A stretch of DNA of 64,000 bases, taken from NCBI GenBank assembly GCA_027422505.1, contig JAPQWV010000001.1, positions 9,052,001 to 9,116,000 on the forward strand. Reading direction: 5' to 3'. A program made the translations under genes and the position numbers. The DNA is from Craterostigma plantagineum. Taxonomy: Eukaryota > Streptophyta > Magnoliopsida > Lamiales > Linderniaceae. Under the pieces are notes generated by a model. It was given only the letters and a program-made list of their open reading frames with translations. It searched no databases and was not told the origin of the DNA. Of the stretch, positions 20,396 through 31,971 are shown piece after piece (position 1 is the stretch's first letter; the number at the start of each line of letters is the position of its first letter).

Positions 20396-21716
20396 TTTCG
20401 ATTAGGTTTTGCGTGAGAAAAAGTTTTTCGACTGACAAAAGTTAAACTTTTATTAACTAGCATTGATTTATTTTCGGGCTTGTGATTTGACATTTTGCGA
20501 TTTAATGGATCAGGCCCATTACTATTTGCACACGAAAAATTCAAATTTTTCGATCGCAAATTATCGCAGTTAATCAAAATCAATCCCGACACTGTTTACG
20601 ATTGAGAAACTTTAGATTGCGAATTAATTCTAGTATCCAGTTTGTCGATAGTAAGTTCTTCTAAAGAATTTCAGATGGACCCCTATTTCAAAATAAAACC
20701 CATTGTAAGGCTTCCCCTTAGTAATTGAAATAAATGCAATTAACTCCCTGTATTTTCTGTGTAGTAACGTCTAGCTCCCCTGGCAGAAATTTAAAAAATC
20801 TGTACCACTTAGAGATAAGCGTTAGTAATAATGGAGTTAATCAACAATTATGTTTTGGCAATTTTATCTTTGAAATATTTGGTCTTGTGTCTAGCTCCTC
20901 TCTTTGTAGTGTCGACGTCTCGCTCCTTAATTTTGAAAGATCTGAAATACTCAGAGAAAAAACGTCAAAAATATTTGGAGCTAATCTACGAGTCTTATAC
21001 TTGCTCCCCCTCAAATGATGTAAGCATGTATACATGGTCCCCGAAAACATGTACTTTAAAATATTGTGTGAGGGTAGAAGCAATGAAAAATTTATCGCAT
21101 TTAAACAATTCAGTACCAATGCAATCTAAAATTGCATTTAGAATGTGCGATACACTAAAGAAATTCGCATTTATTCAATTCAACGCATATGAAACATAAC
21201 ATTTCATGTCAAAATGTGCGAATTTTATTATTTATTATTTATTTATTATTATATTTGGGGTCAGATTATTTTGCTTCGATCAATCGTCACGCCTAAAATT
21301 TTACGAGACATTTGAAAGAAGAAAGTGCCGTCAAACTAAAGTCCTAAGTTCATAGACTGGTCCATTTCGACAACTCTCACTAGGTTCGCTCTTGCTCTTA
21401 ATTATAGCTATCTTGGGATTTTTATATTTTTATCACTCAAGTCAACACAAGCAATTTTAAGTAATTTACCTGTGATCGAGGCATTTTTAATCATTTCACC
21501 TAAGCGAGAGACCGTCTATGTGGAATCAAATGGTTGTAAGGGTTAATATTTGGCTAGGACTTAGAACGGAAGGAATTTAACGGAAAGTGAGCTTATCTCT
21601 TCATCGTCTTCCAATTCTACGTCCGTCTCCTTTTTTTTTCGACGTCTTTCTGCTTTTCAATCATTTCTCCCTCTTTTTCTTTTAAGAACTATCCCTTTTT
21701 ATGTTATGCTCAAGCT

Positions 21717-22010
21717 GAAGCTCCGCTTCTCCATGAGGCTCTAGGAGATTATCGTAGGCGAAGTTCTTTTTGTTGGTTCTCGGGCCGATACCGTGCTCCT
21801 CTTCTCTTAATCCCTATAGAGGTTTCAGAGATTATCAATTTGGAGAAGTTCTCGGTTATGGAATTCGTACCCGAGGCTGCACTCCTCTTCTCGTTTCCCG
21901 ATATAAGACCGGATTATTGTTGGAGAAGTTCACTTAGTGGTGCTCCTCTTCCAGCCGTTCTGACGAGCGTACGAGGTTATCGTTGGAGAAGTCCACAGCA
22001 GGAACCATGC
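21717..22010. repeat. Degenerate tandem repeat in C2 spacer
   Basis: About four units of roughly 60-90 bp, each with GATTATCG or GGTTATCG, GGAGAAGTTC or GCGAAGTTC, and GTGCTCCTCTTC or GCACTCCTCTTC. No long open frame in a consistent phase was found. Confidence 0.6.
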
Positions 22011-22589
22011 CACTTTCTACAAGGTAGTCGGAAGGCCGGTTCCTTTGGTCTGATTTTTGCGCGTTGAGCAATGCCTTCTTTTGTCATCATCTTACTTTTT
22101 CTTTTGTTATCTCCCCCTCCTTTTCTCATTTGAACAACCATTCGAAGAGTATAGAGTTCGGTTGAAGGCGGGGAATGGGTTTCAAATGAAGAAAAGGACA
22201 TCGGAGAAGGCTCAAAGTGGATGACTAAGGGCTAACGTGGGGGAATTTATATAAGGCCGTATGAGGAATATCCTAAACTCCCTTATCATTTTCCTGACGA
22301 TCTAACGCAAGATGAGTATGACACCAAGAATCACTAGGTAAGACGAGTAATTTATGTGTGACTCACTCGAGAAGTAGATACAAAGAAAGGAAAAAGGAAC
22401 AAGGCTTGAATCCTCACGCATGTAGAGTGACTTTGTGTCTAGTGGAACCATCAAATGACCTTTTAGACACAAGAATACGACTTAGACTGACAAATTTTAA
22501 GCAATTAAATCGATCGCATGTTGGGGTAAAATTCTAAGTGACTTTAGATCAAAGCATCCTAAAGGATTTCGTCATACCCCTTTATATTA

Positions 22590-22660
22590 TATATAGAAAT
22601 ATATATTATATATATATTTATTATTATTATTATTATTATTATATTTTATTTTTATATTAT
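22590..22660. repeat. TA and TTA microsatellite
   Basis: ATATATTATATATATA followed by about eight TTA/ATT units. Confidence 0.85.
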
Positions 22661-22747
22661 TTTTATCACGCAAGATAAGGACAAATAAGCATAGAAAACA
22701 CATAGAATAGAGCATGTGATAGCACAGACGATCAGGTAATGCACATA

Positions 22748-25240
22748 TTACGGAAGATTCAACATGCCTAATTTTCCGACAAGGAATTGAAATCGTTTCG
22801 CATCCAAGGCCTTGGTAAAAATGTCGGCTAGTTGAAACTCCGTGTTCACAAAGTACATCTCTATCGTGCCTTTTTCTACGTGATCTTTGATAAAATGCTA
22901 TCTAATGTCTATGTGTTTTGTGCGTGAATGATGAACAGGATTGCAAGTAATGGCGATTGCACTCTGACTATCACTATATACGGGTATATTATTTAGATTG
23001 TACCCATAGTCGCGAAGCTGTGTCCGCATCCACAACATCTGTGAGCAACAGCTGGCGGCAGCTACGTATTCTGCTTCGGCCGTCGAAGTGGACACAGTTC
23101 TGCTTTTTTGATGACCAGTAAACCAGCTTTTCGCCTAGAAATTGAGCGCCACCGGACGTGCTTTTCCTGTCCATTCGGCAACCTGCATAGTCAGCGTCAG
23201 TGTAGCCGATAAGTTTAAAATTCGTACCTTTGGATACCATAGGCCAAGGGTATAGGTGCCCTTAAGGTAGTGTAAAATTCTTTTGACCGCGAGCATATGG
23301 GATTCTTTGGGATCGGCTTGAAAACGGGCACACAAGCAGGTGGCAAACATGATATCCGGCCGACTCGAAGTGAGGTAGAGAAGAGATCCAATAATACTGC
23401 GATACAGTGTGATGTCGACCGATTTACCAGAGGGACCGGCATCCAACTTGCAGCTTGGTGACATAGGAGTGCTAAGAGGCTTGCTCTGGTCTTGATGAAA
23501 CTTCTACAGAATATCCTGGATGTATTTTGTCTGACTGATGAAAATTCCATCACTGAGCTGCCTGACTTGAAGGCCTAAGAAAAATTGCATCTCTCGCATG
23601 TGACACATCTCGAATTTGCTCTTCATGAGATCTCCAAACTTCTTGCAGAGCCGAGGATTTGTTGATCCGAAGATGATGTCGTCGACGTATACTTGGACGA
23701 CCATCAGATCTTTGTCATGCCATTTAATGAAGAGGGTTGTGTCTATCGTTTCTCGTATGAATCCAGACTTCACGAGGAAATCACTCAGGACATCGTACCA
23801 AGCACCCGGGGCTTGTTTTATTCCATAGAGAGCTTTGTCCAAGCGATAGACATGATCGGGATGTTCTTGATCGAAACCTTCCGGCTGAGCGACGTAGACT
23901 TCTTCGTTTAACACGCCGTTGAGAAAGGCGGTTTTAACATCCATCTGATAGACTTTGAAGTCTTTGTGAGCCGCATAAGCCAGCAGGAGGCGGATAGCTT
24001 CGATACGGGCAACAGGAGCATAAGTCTCGTCGTAGTCGATGCCTTCCTGTTGATTGTATCCCTTAGCAACTAGCCTTGCTTTGTTCCGGATCACTTCACC
24101 ATCTTCATTTTTCTTATTCTTGAAAACCCATTTAGTTCCGACCACTGTTTTCCCATATGGACGGGGTACCAAGGTCCACACTTGAAGACGTTGGAATTGA
24201 TTGATTTCCTCTTGCATTGCAATTGTCCAATCCGGGTCTCGAAGTGCGTCTGCTACTTTGGTAGGCTCGTTTTGGCTCAGGAAGCAACTGAAAAGATTGT
24301 GTTGACGACGTGTCCTCACACCAACCGAAAGATCGCCAATTATCTGATCAACCGAGTGGCCTCTCGTCCACATGCGCTCATGAGGCAAGGCTGAAGTCGA
24401 TGCGTCAGCCATCTGTGGATCTAGATTTCTTATAGTCTCCAATTGATCATTTGTCTGAGGAAGTTCCAATACTGCACTTGGATTGATCGTCTCTGATGAT
24501 ACTTCCTCGATGACCACTGTAGGTTCTTCGGTGTTCTGTGGCAATTCTGAATCGGGTGGGGTAGAGGTGTGAGATGAACTTGGTACGTCGGTCTCGTTCG
24601 GTAGAGAATCCATTGTAGGTGTAGTCGTGTATGACCGATATACCGGTTCGAAGAGAGAATCCAAGTCGTCTATTGCAAGTTTCGTTGCTTCGTCTGACAC
24701 TGATCCTGAAGTTGTTGCCATCTTCTGTTGGTTTTGTGCCAACACACCAGTGATTACGGGTTCTGAATGTTGTCTTCAGAAGCCAACGAGTTGAGAATGG
24801 GTCCTAAACTGAATTGAGCAGGAACCAACGGGTTAGGCACGGGTCCTGGACTGAATTGACCAGAAGCCATATCTGCCACTTCGTGGAAAGAGACATTATA
24901 GCTTTCCTTAATAGTTCGGTTGGACTTGATGTATACTCGGTATGCTTTTGATGTTGAAGAATACCCGACAAATGTAGCTTCGAATGCTTTAGAACTTTGC
25001 ACGTTGCTCTCGGTCGTTCGCCACAAAGCACTTGCACCCGAAGACTTTAAGGAAAGAGATGTTGGGCACTCTATTATTCACAATCTCGTACGGAGTCTTG
25101 TTGAACCGTTTGTGAACCACCGTCCTGTTTTGAGTAAAACCAGCGGTATTGACTGCTTCAGCCCATAGAAAGTGTGGAAGTCCCGATTGGATCAGCATTG
25201 TACGAGCGGCTTCCACTAGTGTTCGATTTTTCCTTTCAAC
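22748..25240 (-). pseudogene. pol: C2 pol: integrase C-terminus, reverse transcriptase and RNase H
   Basis: Begins in sense at VERKNRTLVEAARTM, the catalytic-Glu end of copia integrase, directly at the G2 border. Next are the VFGCKCFV region, a Ser/Thr-rich linker, and RT from about 24220 ([45 protein letters not shown], and the catalytic [10 protein letters not shown] near 23690). RNase H follows with TDADYAGCRMDRKSTSG, STAEAEYVAAASC, VYSDSQSAI and TKHIDIR, ending in ADIFTKAL. The stop is the TAA at 22748-22750. At least five frameshifts or stops lie between 25030 and 22890. Replicates the element in virus-like particles when intact. Confidence 0.93.
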
Positions 25241-28127
25241 TGTCAGGCCCCGTTGTCCTGCCCTCGTATTCCGTTCTAAACCTAAGTATCTAATGCTTTA
25301 TTATCGCGCAAAAGCTTAAAAATGCGAATAAAATTTTTCCTTTTAAAACTACGTGCGGAAGTCTTATACACATGTCAAAAGAATGTTCGCAAATCGTTCT
25401 ACAATTCATCGTAGTCATGTCTATACAGAAGACAAGTGTGTGTGTGTGTGCAGCCAAAAGCTTCCTATGCGCCCGACCTTCACAGGTCGTCACCCATACA
25501 CACACTCCCACCTCAAAAGCAGCCGGATAGCTTCAAAAGATCGGCCTCGCATAAAAGTCGGATCACGTACCGTGATCGTCGGTACCTACAACACGTAACA
25601 TAAACAATGAGCCACCAAAGCTCAGTAAGCAGAAATTATGCATGTATGCACGTGTCCTAACGAACGACAATCCACGCCGTCGTTTTCTAACGCTCATACT
25701 CTTTTTCCTATACTCGTACTCTTTTTCTCATACTCTTACTTCATACGGGCCCTCGGCTTTCAATCCCACTATGCGCCATCTTATAGAGATCTCATGTGTG
25801 GAGGTTCACACACTAGAAGGTCACCCGAAGTAATCTTCCCTTACTCAGTGTGGCCTCCACGCGAGCGCTTCTCACTGGTAGCCAACACCGAGGCCACTAA
25901 CCACGGAGGTCACTCGAAGGAATCTTCCCTCCGGGTAGTGCTTAACACGCTAGAAGGTCACCCGAAGGAATCTTCCCTTACTCAGCGTGTGCCCCGGGCC
26001 GCATCCTCCAGGTTGCATCTCCCGCATACGGGGTATTTCCCCCAGCCTCTTATACATGCCTTATAGCTTCATTCGCCTTACTGGCTGCATAGGGGAAGCC
26101 GTGACTCTTCATTCGAGTCGACACAGATGCCAATATCGGCGAGTATACATCGCACACAGGCGATCTTACGCACGCTCATACCTCGCGTCTTATACACTAC
26201 GCATGCGTGCAAATGCTCATGCTATGCTCATGTACATATTCTAATCATGCCATCATGCACATAATTTAATCGTATCATACGTACACATTTCATACAAAAT
26301 TCACGAGCACGTAATTCACATAATTGGACGCAGGCAAGTTACGTGTCGTAGTTGAATTTCTACTTACTTGTCGTCCACGCGAAATTAGTATTCTCCCCGT
26401 TCGCTCCTAACGTACGACCTTTAATCATAAACATTATCGTATTAGTATTGCGCCTTTGTAAGATACCTAAGTCGAATTAATTTATCTAGCTTCATAAATT
26501 TCGTTAGGCTATAAATCGCTAGTTTCGAGTCTAGGCTAAGTCCCCTGTCCAATAAATTCCTAAGTAAGGTTAGTATCGATTGTTAGTTGTTCGATTCATT
26601 CGCTTTGTGGAGCTTGAAATCGTCCGATTCCGTGTGTGAAATAGTTAGAGAAATTCGTCCAATTTGTATGTTATTTAATTTAAGTCGATCGATTAGATAA
26701 GCGTGGATTTGCCCGATTCCTCGTTCCCGCAATTTGCCCGATTTGTGTAGGCGTAGGTCATGGTTTCGCCCGGTTTCCCTTGCATGCAAAATGGCCCGAT
26801 TCGATTGCTTGGAGTTCCATCGGCCGATTTGTAAATCGCCGTGCTCTTTCATCATCATGACGTCATCCCGAAATCGTGCATGGTGTGGGAAATTGTTTTC
26901 GGCCGATTTGAGGACTTGCAGAGATGGAGATCGCCGAGCGTTGGTCTCGACTTTCAAATCGCCCGATTTGTCCTAGGTTGCATAGCATTTCGCCCAATTT
27001 AGTTTTGCTAAGCTTTTCTTCGGCGATTTGTTCTCCTCATGCCACGTGTAATATCTGCTTAAGTTATCCGATTTATCGCATGAAATCGCCCGATCTTAGT
27101 TTGCACTTCAATTTGTCCGACTCAAGAAAACCCTCAAATCGCCCGACTTCGAGATTTTCTAGAGTTTGAATTGCACGATTAATTTGTTCCATACGTTTAA
27201 TTTAATCGATTCCTCACGTGCAACGTTTCGCCGTGTGTTAGTATTAACTCAAAATCGCCCGATTTACTAGGTTTTCTATTTGCACGATTAGTTGAGGCTT
27301 CGATTGGGTCTAATGCTTCCCAAGCTAAATCGCCCGATTCTACTGAGCTTTCAATCATCTTCCCAGAATCACCTTCATCGTTAAATCCTCCCTGAATTTT
27401 TCTAAGTTCTAAGGCTCCCTTCTTGGGAACGAAATCTCTAGGTTCTAAGTCGTATATAATGTAGTTCCTAACACTGATTTACTTAAATCGGGGCCCTATC
27501 ACGAGCTTATACCTCTCATTTAGGTCTTTTTCGAAATCTTCTTCAATTACTTTGCCTTTAATGCCATTAATACCTTCAACTACACCTAGTGTATGAAATT
27601 AAGAGCTTAAGGAAGAGTATTTTACTTACCAACTTCGAAGTCCTAAGCTGATTTGAGCACTCTTGTCCGAATTTTGCCTCGGTTATTCCCCTTGCCCTTC
27701 CCTTGCTTTCGTTAGTTTCTTGAGGGGTTAAAGTGTTTAGATAATTTTCTATTTTAGATATTTTCCTTGGCTTTTTGTTGGGTAGGGCACGGGCTTTTCC
27801 TAATTCTAGGGAAAATTGTCCCCATTTTGGGCCTTTCTCTCAATTTTGGACCCATTTTAATTCCTTAGCCCAAAATAAAATTCCTAGTCCAACTATAGTT
27901 AATCCTTTCCTTCGCTATTTCTTCGAAAATTCCTCTTCGTACATTTGGGGTCATCGTGAACACCAAGAATCCTTGGCGCTTAATCGCACGTAATTTCCCA
28001 TGTAAATCACGGGCATAATATTTATACATCACGTAAGCATTCAACATATACGCAATTATCATGAAATCATGTAAAGCACACCCGAAATTTATTGGCCGAC
28101 CTAATTTGTGGGGACCGGGGTCCTACA
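25241..28127 (-). repeat. 3' LTR of G2 (2887 bp)
   Basis: Plus-strand ends are TGTCAGGCCCC and GGGGTCCTACA, followed by the polypurine tract. Contains a GC-rich block with repeated CACTAGAAGGTCACCCGAAG and CTTACTCAG segments (25808-25992). It also contains a field of AATCGCCCGATTT words (26580-27360). Most of it (from 25895) is duplicated at 31972-34203. Confidence 0.93.
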
Positions 28128-28142
28128 TCCTCCCCCCCTTAA
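28128..28142 (-). promoter_or_regulatory. Polypurine tract of G2
   Basis: The minus strand reads AAGGGGGGGAGGA directly before the LTR; it is nearly the same as in G1. Confidence 0.87.
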
Positions 28143-28162
28143 GGAGGATTTCGCCCCCGAAA

Positions 28163-29383
28163 TCAGCCCGTGTGAAACAACTCGGGATAACGGATTCTCA
28201 TTTCGTCCTCCTGTTCCCATGTGGCTTCTTCCGTGGACTGGTTCCGCCACAGTACTTTCACTAAGGGAATATCCTTATTCCTAAGCTTCTTAGTCTCGTA
28301 CATCAATATTTCCACCGGAATCTCTTCGTAAGTTAGATCCGCCTTCAATTGCTGATGTAGGGACTCGTTTCCTAGCACGTGGTTCGGGTCAGCTAAGTAC
28401 TTTCGTAGGGTTGAGACGAGGAACACGTCATGTACATGCTATAGTGATGCTGGCAGCTCTAGTTGATAGGCTACCTCACCGACCCGTTTTACTATTCGAA
28501 AAGGACCAATGTACCTAGGGCTTAGTTTCCCTTTCCTCCCGAATCTTTTTACGCCCTTCATCGGCGATACTTTTACGAACACCATATCGCCTTCATCAAA
28601 TTCCAGTGGTCGACGTCTTCGATCTGCGTAGCTTTTCTGTCGACTCTGTGCCGTTCGCATTCGTTCGCGTATCGTGGCAATAGCCGCTGTCATTTCTCGT
28701 ACGATGTCCGGGCCTAACATTGCTCGTTCACCAACCTCGTCCCAATGTACTGGGGATCTGCACGTACGCCCGTATAGCGCTTCGTATGGTGCCATCCCAA
28801 TGGTGACGTGGTAGCTATTGTTGTACGAGAACTCGATTAGTGGGAGGTACCTACTCCAATTCCCTTTGAAATCGAGTATGCATGCTCGGAGCATGTCCTC
28901 CAACGTCTGTATCGTCCGCTCGGATTGACCGTCCGTCTGTGGATGGTAGGCGGTACTAAAGGACAACTTCGTTCCCATCGCTTTTTGCAAGCTCGTCCAG
29001 AACTTCGATAGAAATCTGGAGTCGCGATCCGAGACTATCGATGATGGAACGCCGTGCAGTCGTACTATCTCTTGAATGTAGAGTTCGGCGTACCGCTCCA
29101 TGGTGAACGTCGTGCTAATAGGTAGGAAATGGGCAGACTTTGTTAGTCTGTCAACGATTACCCAAACTGCGTCATGCCCTTTCGCATTCCTCGGCAGTCC
29201 TACTACGAAGTCCATGGTAATGTTATCCCATTTCCATTCCGGAATGGGTAACGGTTGCAGAGTTCCCGCCGGCCTTTGATGCTCGGCTTTTATCTGCTGG
29301 CACGTCAGGCATTGGCTCACGAATGTTGCTATGTCCTTCTTCATTCCTGGCCACCAATAGTTTTCCTTTAAGCCTCTGTACAT
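28163..29383 (-). pseudogene. pol: G2 integrase and chromodomain
   Basis: Sense order: zinc-binding part ([16 protein letters not shown]), catalytic core with [30 protein letters not shown] and [16 protein letters not shown], the SPRYIGPF module, HDVFLVSTLRKY and a chromodomain (ETKKLRNKDIPLVKVLWRNQ, then EEATWE). All three catalytic acidic residues are visible. A frameshift joins it to RNase H near 29300-29400. One in-frame TAG at 28439-28441 cuts before the chromodomain, and the same TAG is present in the second copy at 34514. Chromodomains in this family are known to bind heterochromatic histone marks. Confidence 0.95.
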
Positions 29384-30836
29384 CTTCGTTGCCCCTGGAT
29401 GTACAGAGTACGCCGTGGCGTGTTTCCGTCATTATAGTCCTTCTTAGTTCGGCGTCGTCTGGCACGTACAACCGGTTCTTGAAGTACATCCGTCCGTCTT
29501 CCCGTATTATGAGATCTCCCACCGGTGGTTCCTGTCGCACTTCCTTGATCTTCATATAAAGCTTGTCGGCGGCTTGCGCTGTCTTAATTCGCTCTAACAG
29601 CGTAGGCTGCAGGGTCAAAGCTGCTAATTGCGCCTCGACTTCGCCTAGTCGTACGACCTCAACTTCCAGTAGCTGCAGTTCCGTGCTCACTGCTTTTCGG
29701 CTTAAGGCATCGGCTACTATGTTCGCCGTGCCTGGGTGGTAGTTGATTACGCAATCGTAATCCTTGACTAGTTCTAACCACCTCCTCTGCCTCATATTCA
29801 GCTCCTTTTGGGTAAAGAAGTACTTGAGGCTCTTGTGGTCAGTGTATATCTCACACCGCTCTCCATAGAGATAATGCCTCCAGATCTTGAGAGCAAAGAC
29901 CACTGCTGCCAACTCTAAGTCGTGCGTCGGGTAATTCTTCTCGTACTCCTTCAGTTGACGAGAGGCGTATGCTACTACATTCCCGTTCTGCATTAGCACA
30001 CAACCTAACCCGTTCTTCGACGCATCGCTGTAAACGGTAAACCCTCCAGTTCCTGATGGTATTGTGAGAATTGGGGCCGTCGTAAGCCTTTCTTTCAGTT
30101 TCTGGAAACTCCGTTCACATTCCGCGGTCCACTAGAACGGTGTATTCTTCTTAGTCAGCCTCGTCAGTGTAGATGCTATTTTTGAGAAGTCCTTTATGAA
30201 CTTCCTATAGTACCCTGCCAGACCGAGGAAACTTCGTACTTCCGTCACATTCGTCGGTCTGGGCCAATTGCTAATTGCGTCTAAATTGCTCGGGTGTACG
30301 GAGATTCCTGCTCCGGATACTATATGCCCCAAGAAGGCGACTTGGTCAAGCCAGAATTCACACTTCTTGAACTTGGCATACAGTTGCTTGTCCCGTAAGG
30401 TACTCAGAACTATTCTCAGGTGTTCTTCGTGCTCCTCTTTCGTCCTTGAGTAGATTAGGATGTCGTCTATGAAGACGATGACAAACCTATCTAGATAGGG
30501 TTTGAACACCCGGTTCATTAAGTCCGTAAAAGCTGCGGGCGCATTAGTTAGCCCGAATGGCATCACTAGGAACTCGTAATGGCCATAACGGGTACTAAAG
30601 GCCGTCTTCGGGACATCTTCCTTCCGGATCCTCAATTGATGATAGCCCGACCTTAAATCGATCTTGGAGAAAACCGTTGCACCTTGCAGTTGATCGAACA
30701 GATCGTCTATCCTAGGGAGTAGGTACTTGTCCTTGATTGTCAACTTATTCAACTCCCTGTAGTCTATGCATAACCGCATGGATCCATTCTTCTTCTTCAC
30801 GAATAGCATCGGCGCTCCCCAGGGAGAGAAACTCGG
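29384..30836 (-). pseudogene. pol: G2 reverse transcriptase and RNase H
   Basis: RT starts with [15 protein letters not shown] and has [50 protein letters not shown] and the catalytic [11 protein letters not shown] near 30470. RNase H has [21 protein letters not shown] start (about 30030), [31 protein letters not shown] and ADALSRKA. Two single in-frame stops break it: TAG at 30837-30839 before PSFSPWGA, and TAG at 30132-30134 in NTPF/WTAE. The frame is otherwise continuous from gag to near 29300, so decay is mild. Confidence 0.95.
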
Positions 30837-30839
30837 CTA

Positions 30840-31971
30840 TATGAACTCCTTCTGCATGAGTTCGTCGAGTTGATCCTTTAACTCCTTCATTTCTGTCGGT
30901 GCTAGCAGATATGTGGTCTTAGATACTGGTGCCGCTCCAGGTACCAGATCTATAGCAAACACCATTTCTCGTTCGGGTGGTAGTCCCGGTAACTCCTCGG
31001 GAAATACGTCGGGGAAGTCCTTGACTATCGGCACTTCCTCGAATTTCGGGGGGGCGTTCTCTTCCGACTTGATAGCGAATACAAGATAGGCTTCGCACCC
31101 CGATCTGATCAGTTGTTGGGCTTTCAACGCTGATATCCTAGAGATCATGGTCCCTTTACTAGTCCCTACAAACTTAAGGGGTTCATCCCCGTCCGTATTG
31201 AGCGTGACTATCTTCCGGTGGCAATCTATGACAGCTCCGTACTTCGATAGGCAATCCATTCCAAGGATCACCTCATAATCATTCATGGGAATAATTATGA
31301 GGTCTATGGGCAGTTCCTTATCCCCGATTACTATTGGGAAATCCCGTAAAACTTGATTAGTTTGGATGGGATTCCCGTTCGGAACTGTTACCCTAAACTC
31401 GCACTCAGTTCGATGAGGCGTTACTCCTACCCTCTTGACATACTTAGTAGACGCGAACGAGTGTGTCGCTCCTGAGTCGACTAGGATGCATGTGGGGGTT
31501 TCATAGACGAGAAGGGTACCTGTCACCACGGCCGGGTTGTTTTCCGCTTCCTCGGAGGTTATAGTGTAGACTCGGGCCGGTACCCTTGGTGGTGCTGCTT
31601 GGTTTCCCGCTTGGCTCCCGGATCCACCTTCCGTACATGCCCTCAGGTAATGGCCTGTCTTGCCACATTTGAAACAGACAGCATTCTGGGAGTTGCAGGC
31701 TCCCGGGTGTCTCCGTGCGCACTTCGGGCATACGGGTAGGTCCAGCTGGGGTCTACCCTGATTGGGGTTGAACTGTGGGGGTGGTCCAGGTCGATTCTGG
31801 AGTCCCTGCTTCCCTTCTTTGGCAATGAATTGCCGCTTTGGATTGCCCCCGCTCCCTTGCGGCCCTTGTACAAATTTGCGCTTTGCTTCTTGGGCGCGAG
31901 CAATCCTGGCCTCTGCCTGCTCCGCCACAAGCTCTCTCTCAGCCACTTGTGCATACGTGGCCCCTTGTACT
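30840..31971 (-). pseudogene. gag: G2 gag C-terminus and protease
   Basis: Open frame running in from the junction at 31971, so the apparent start near 31946 is not a true start. Contains the CCHC knuckle CFKCGKTGHYLRAC (nucleic-acid binding nucleocapsid), aspartic protease ILVDSGATHSFAS, and the DVFPEELPGLPPER linker before RT. The gag N-terminus, leader, primer site and the end of the 5' LTR are deleted: the frame fuses directly to the middle LTR. Confidence 0.92.

Larger units (their letters stand above)
18987..22747 (-). other. C2 spacer between RNase H and ORF3
   Basis: 3.76 kb with no credible gene. From the pol side it holds a TTA/TA microsatellite (about 22590-22660), a tandem-repeat block (about 21717-22010), scattered CTCCCC motifs on the plus strand (20772, 21003, 22110), an exon-like conserved block (about 20290-20395) and long runs of TTTTCGATCG and AGAAAAATT words (19200-20600). 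The 20100-20400 part is conserved, inverted, at 63420-63650 in C4. The spacer is therefore a family feature, not a random insertion. Confidence 0.65.

Noticed and set aside
26583..26976. Open frames on both strands in the G2 LTR, conserved at 32658-33051
   Set aside because: They follow the AATCGCCCGATTT repeats and are duplicated with the LTR; no protein features.
28163..28426. Stand-alone host chromodomain gene
   Set aside because: It is the integrase C-terminus of a chromovirus, cut off by one stop; the same layout is seen in G1 and G3.
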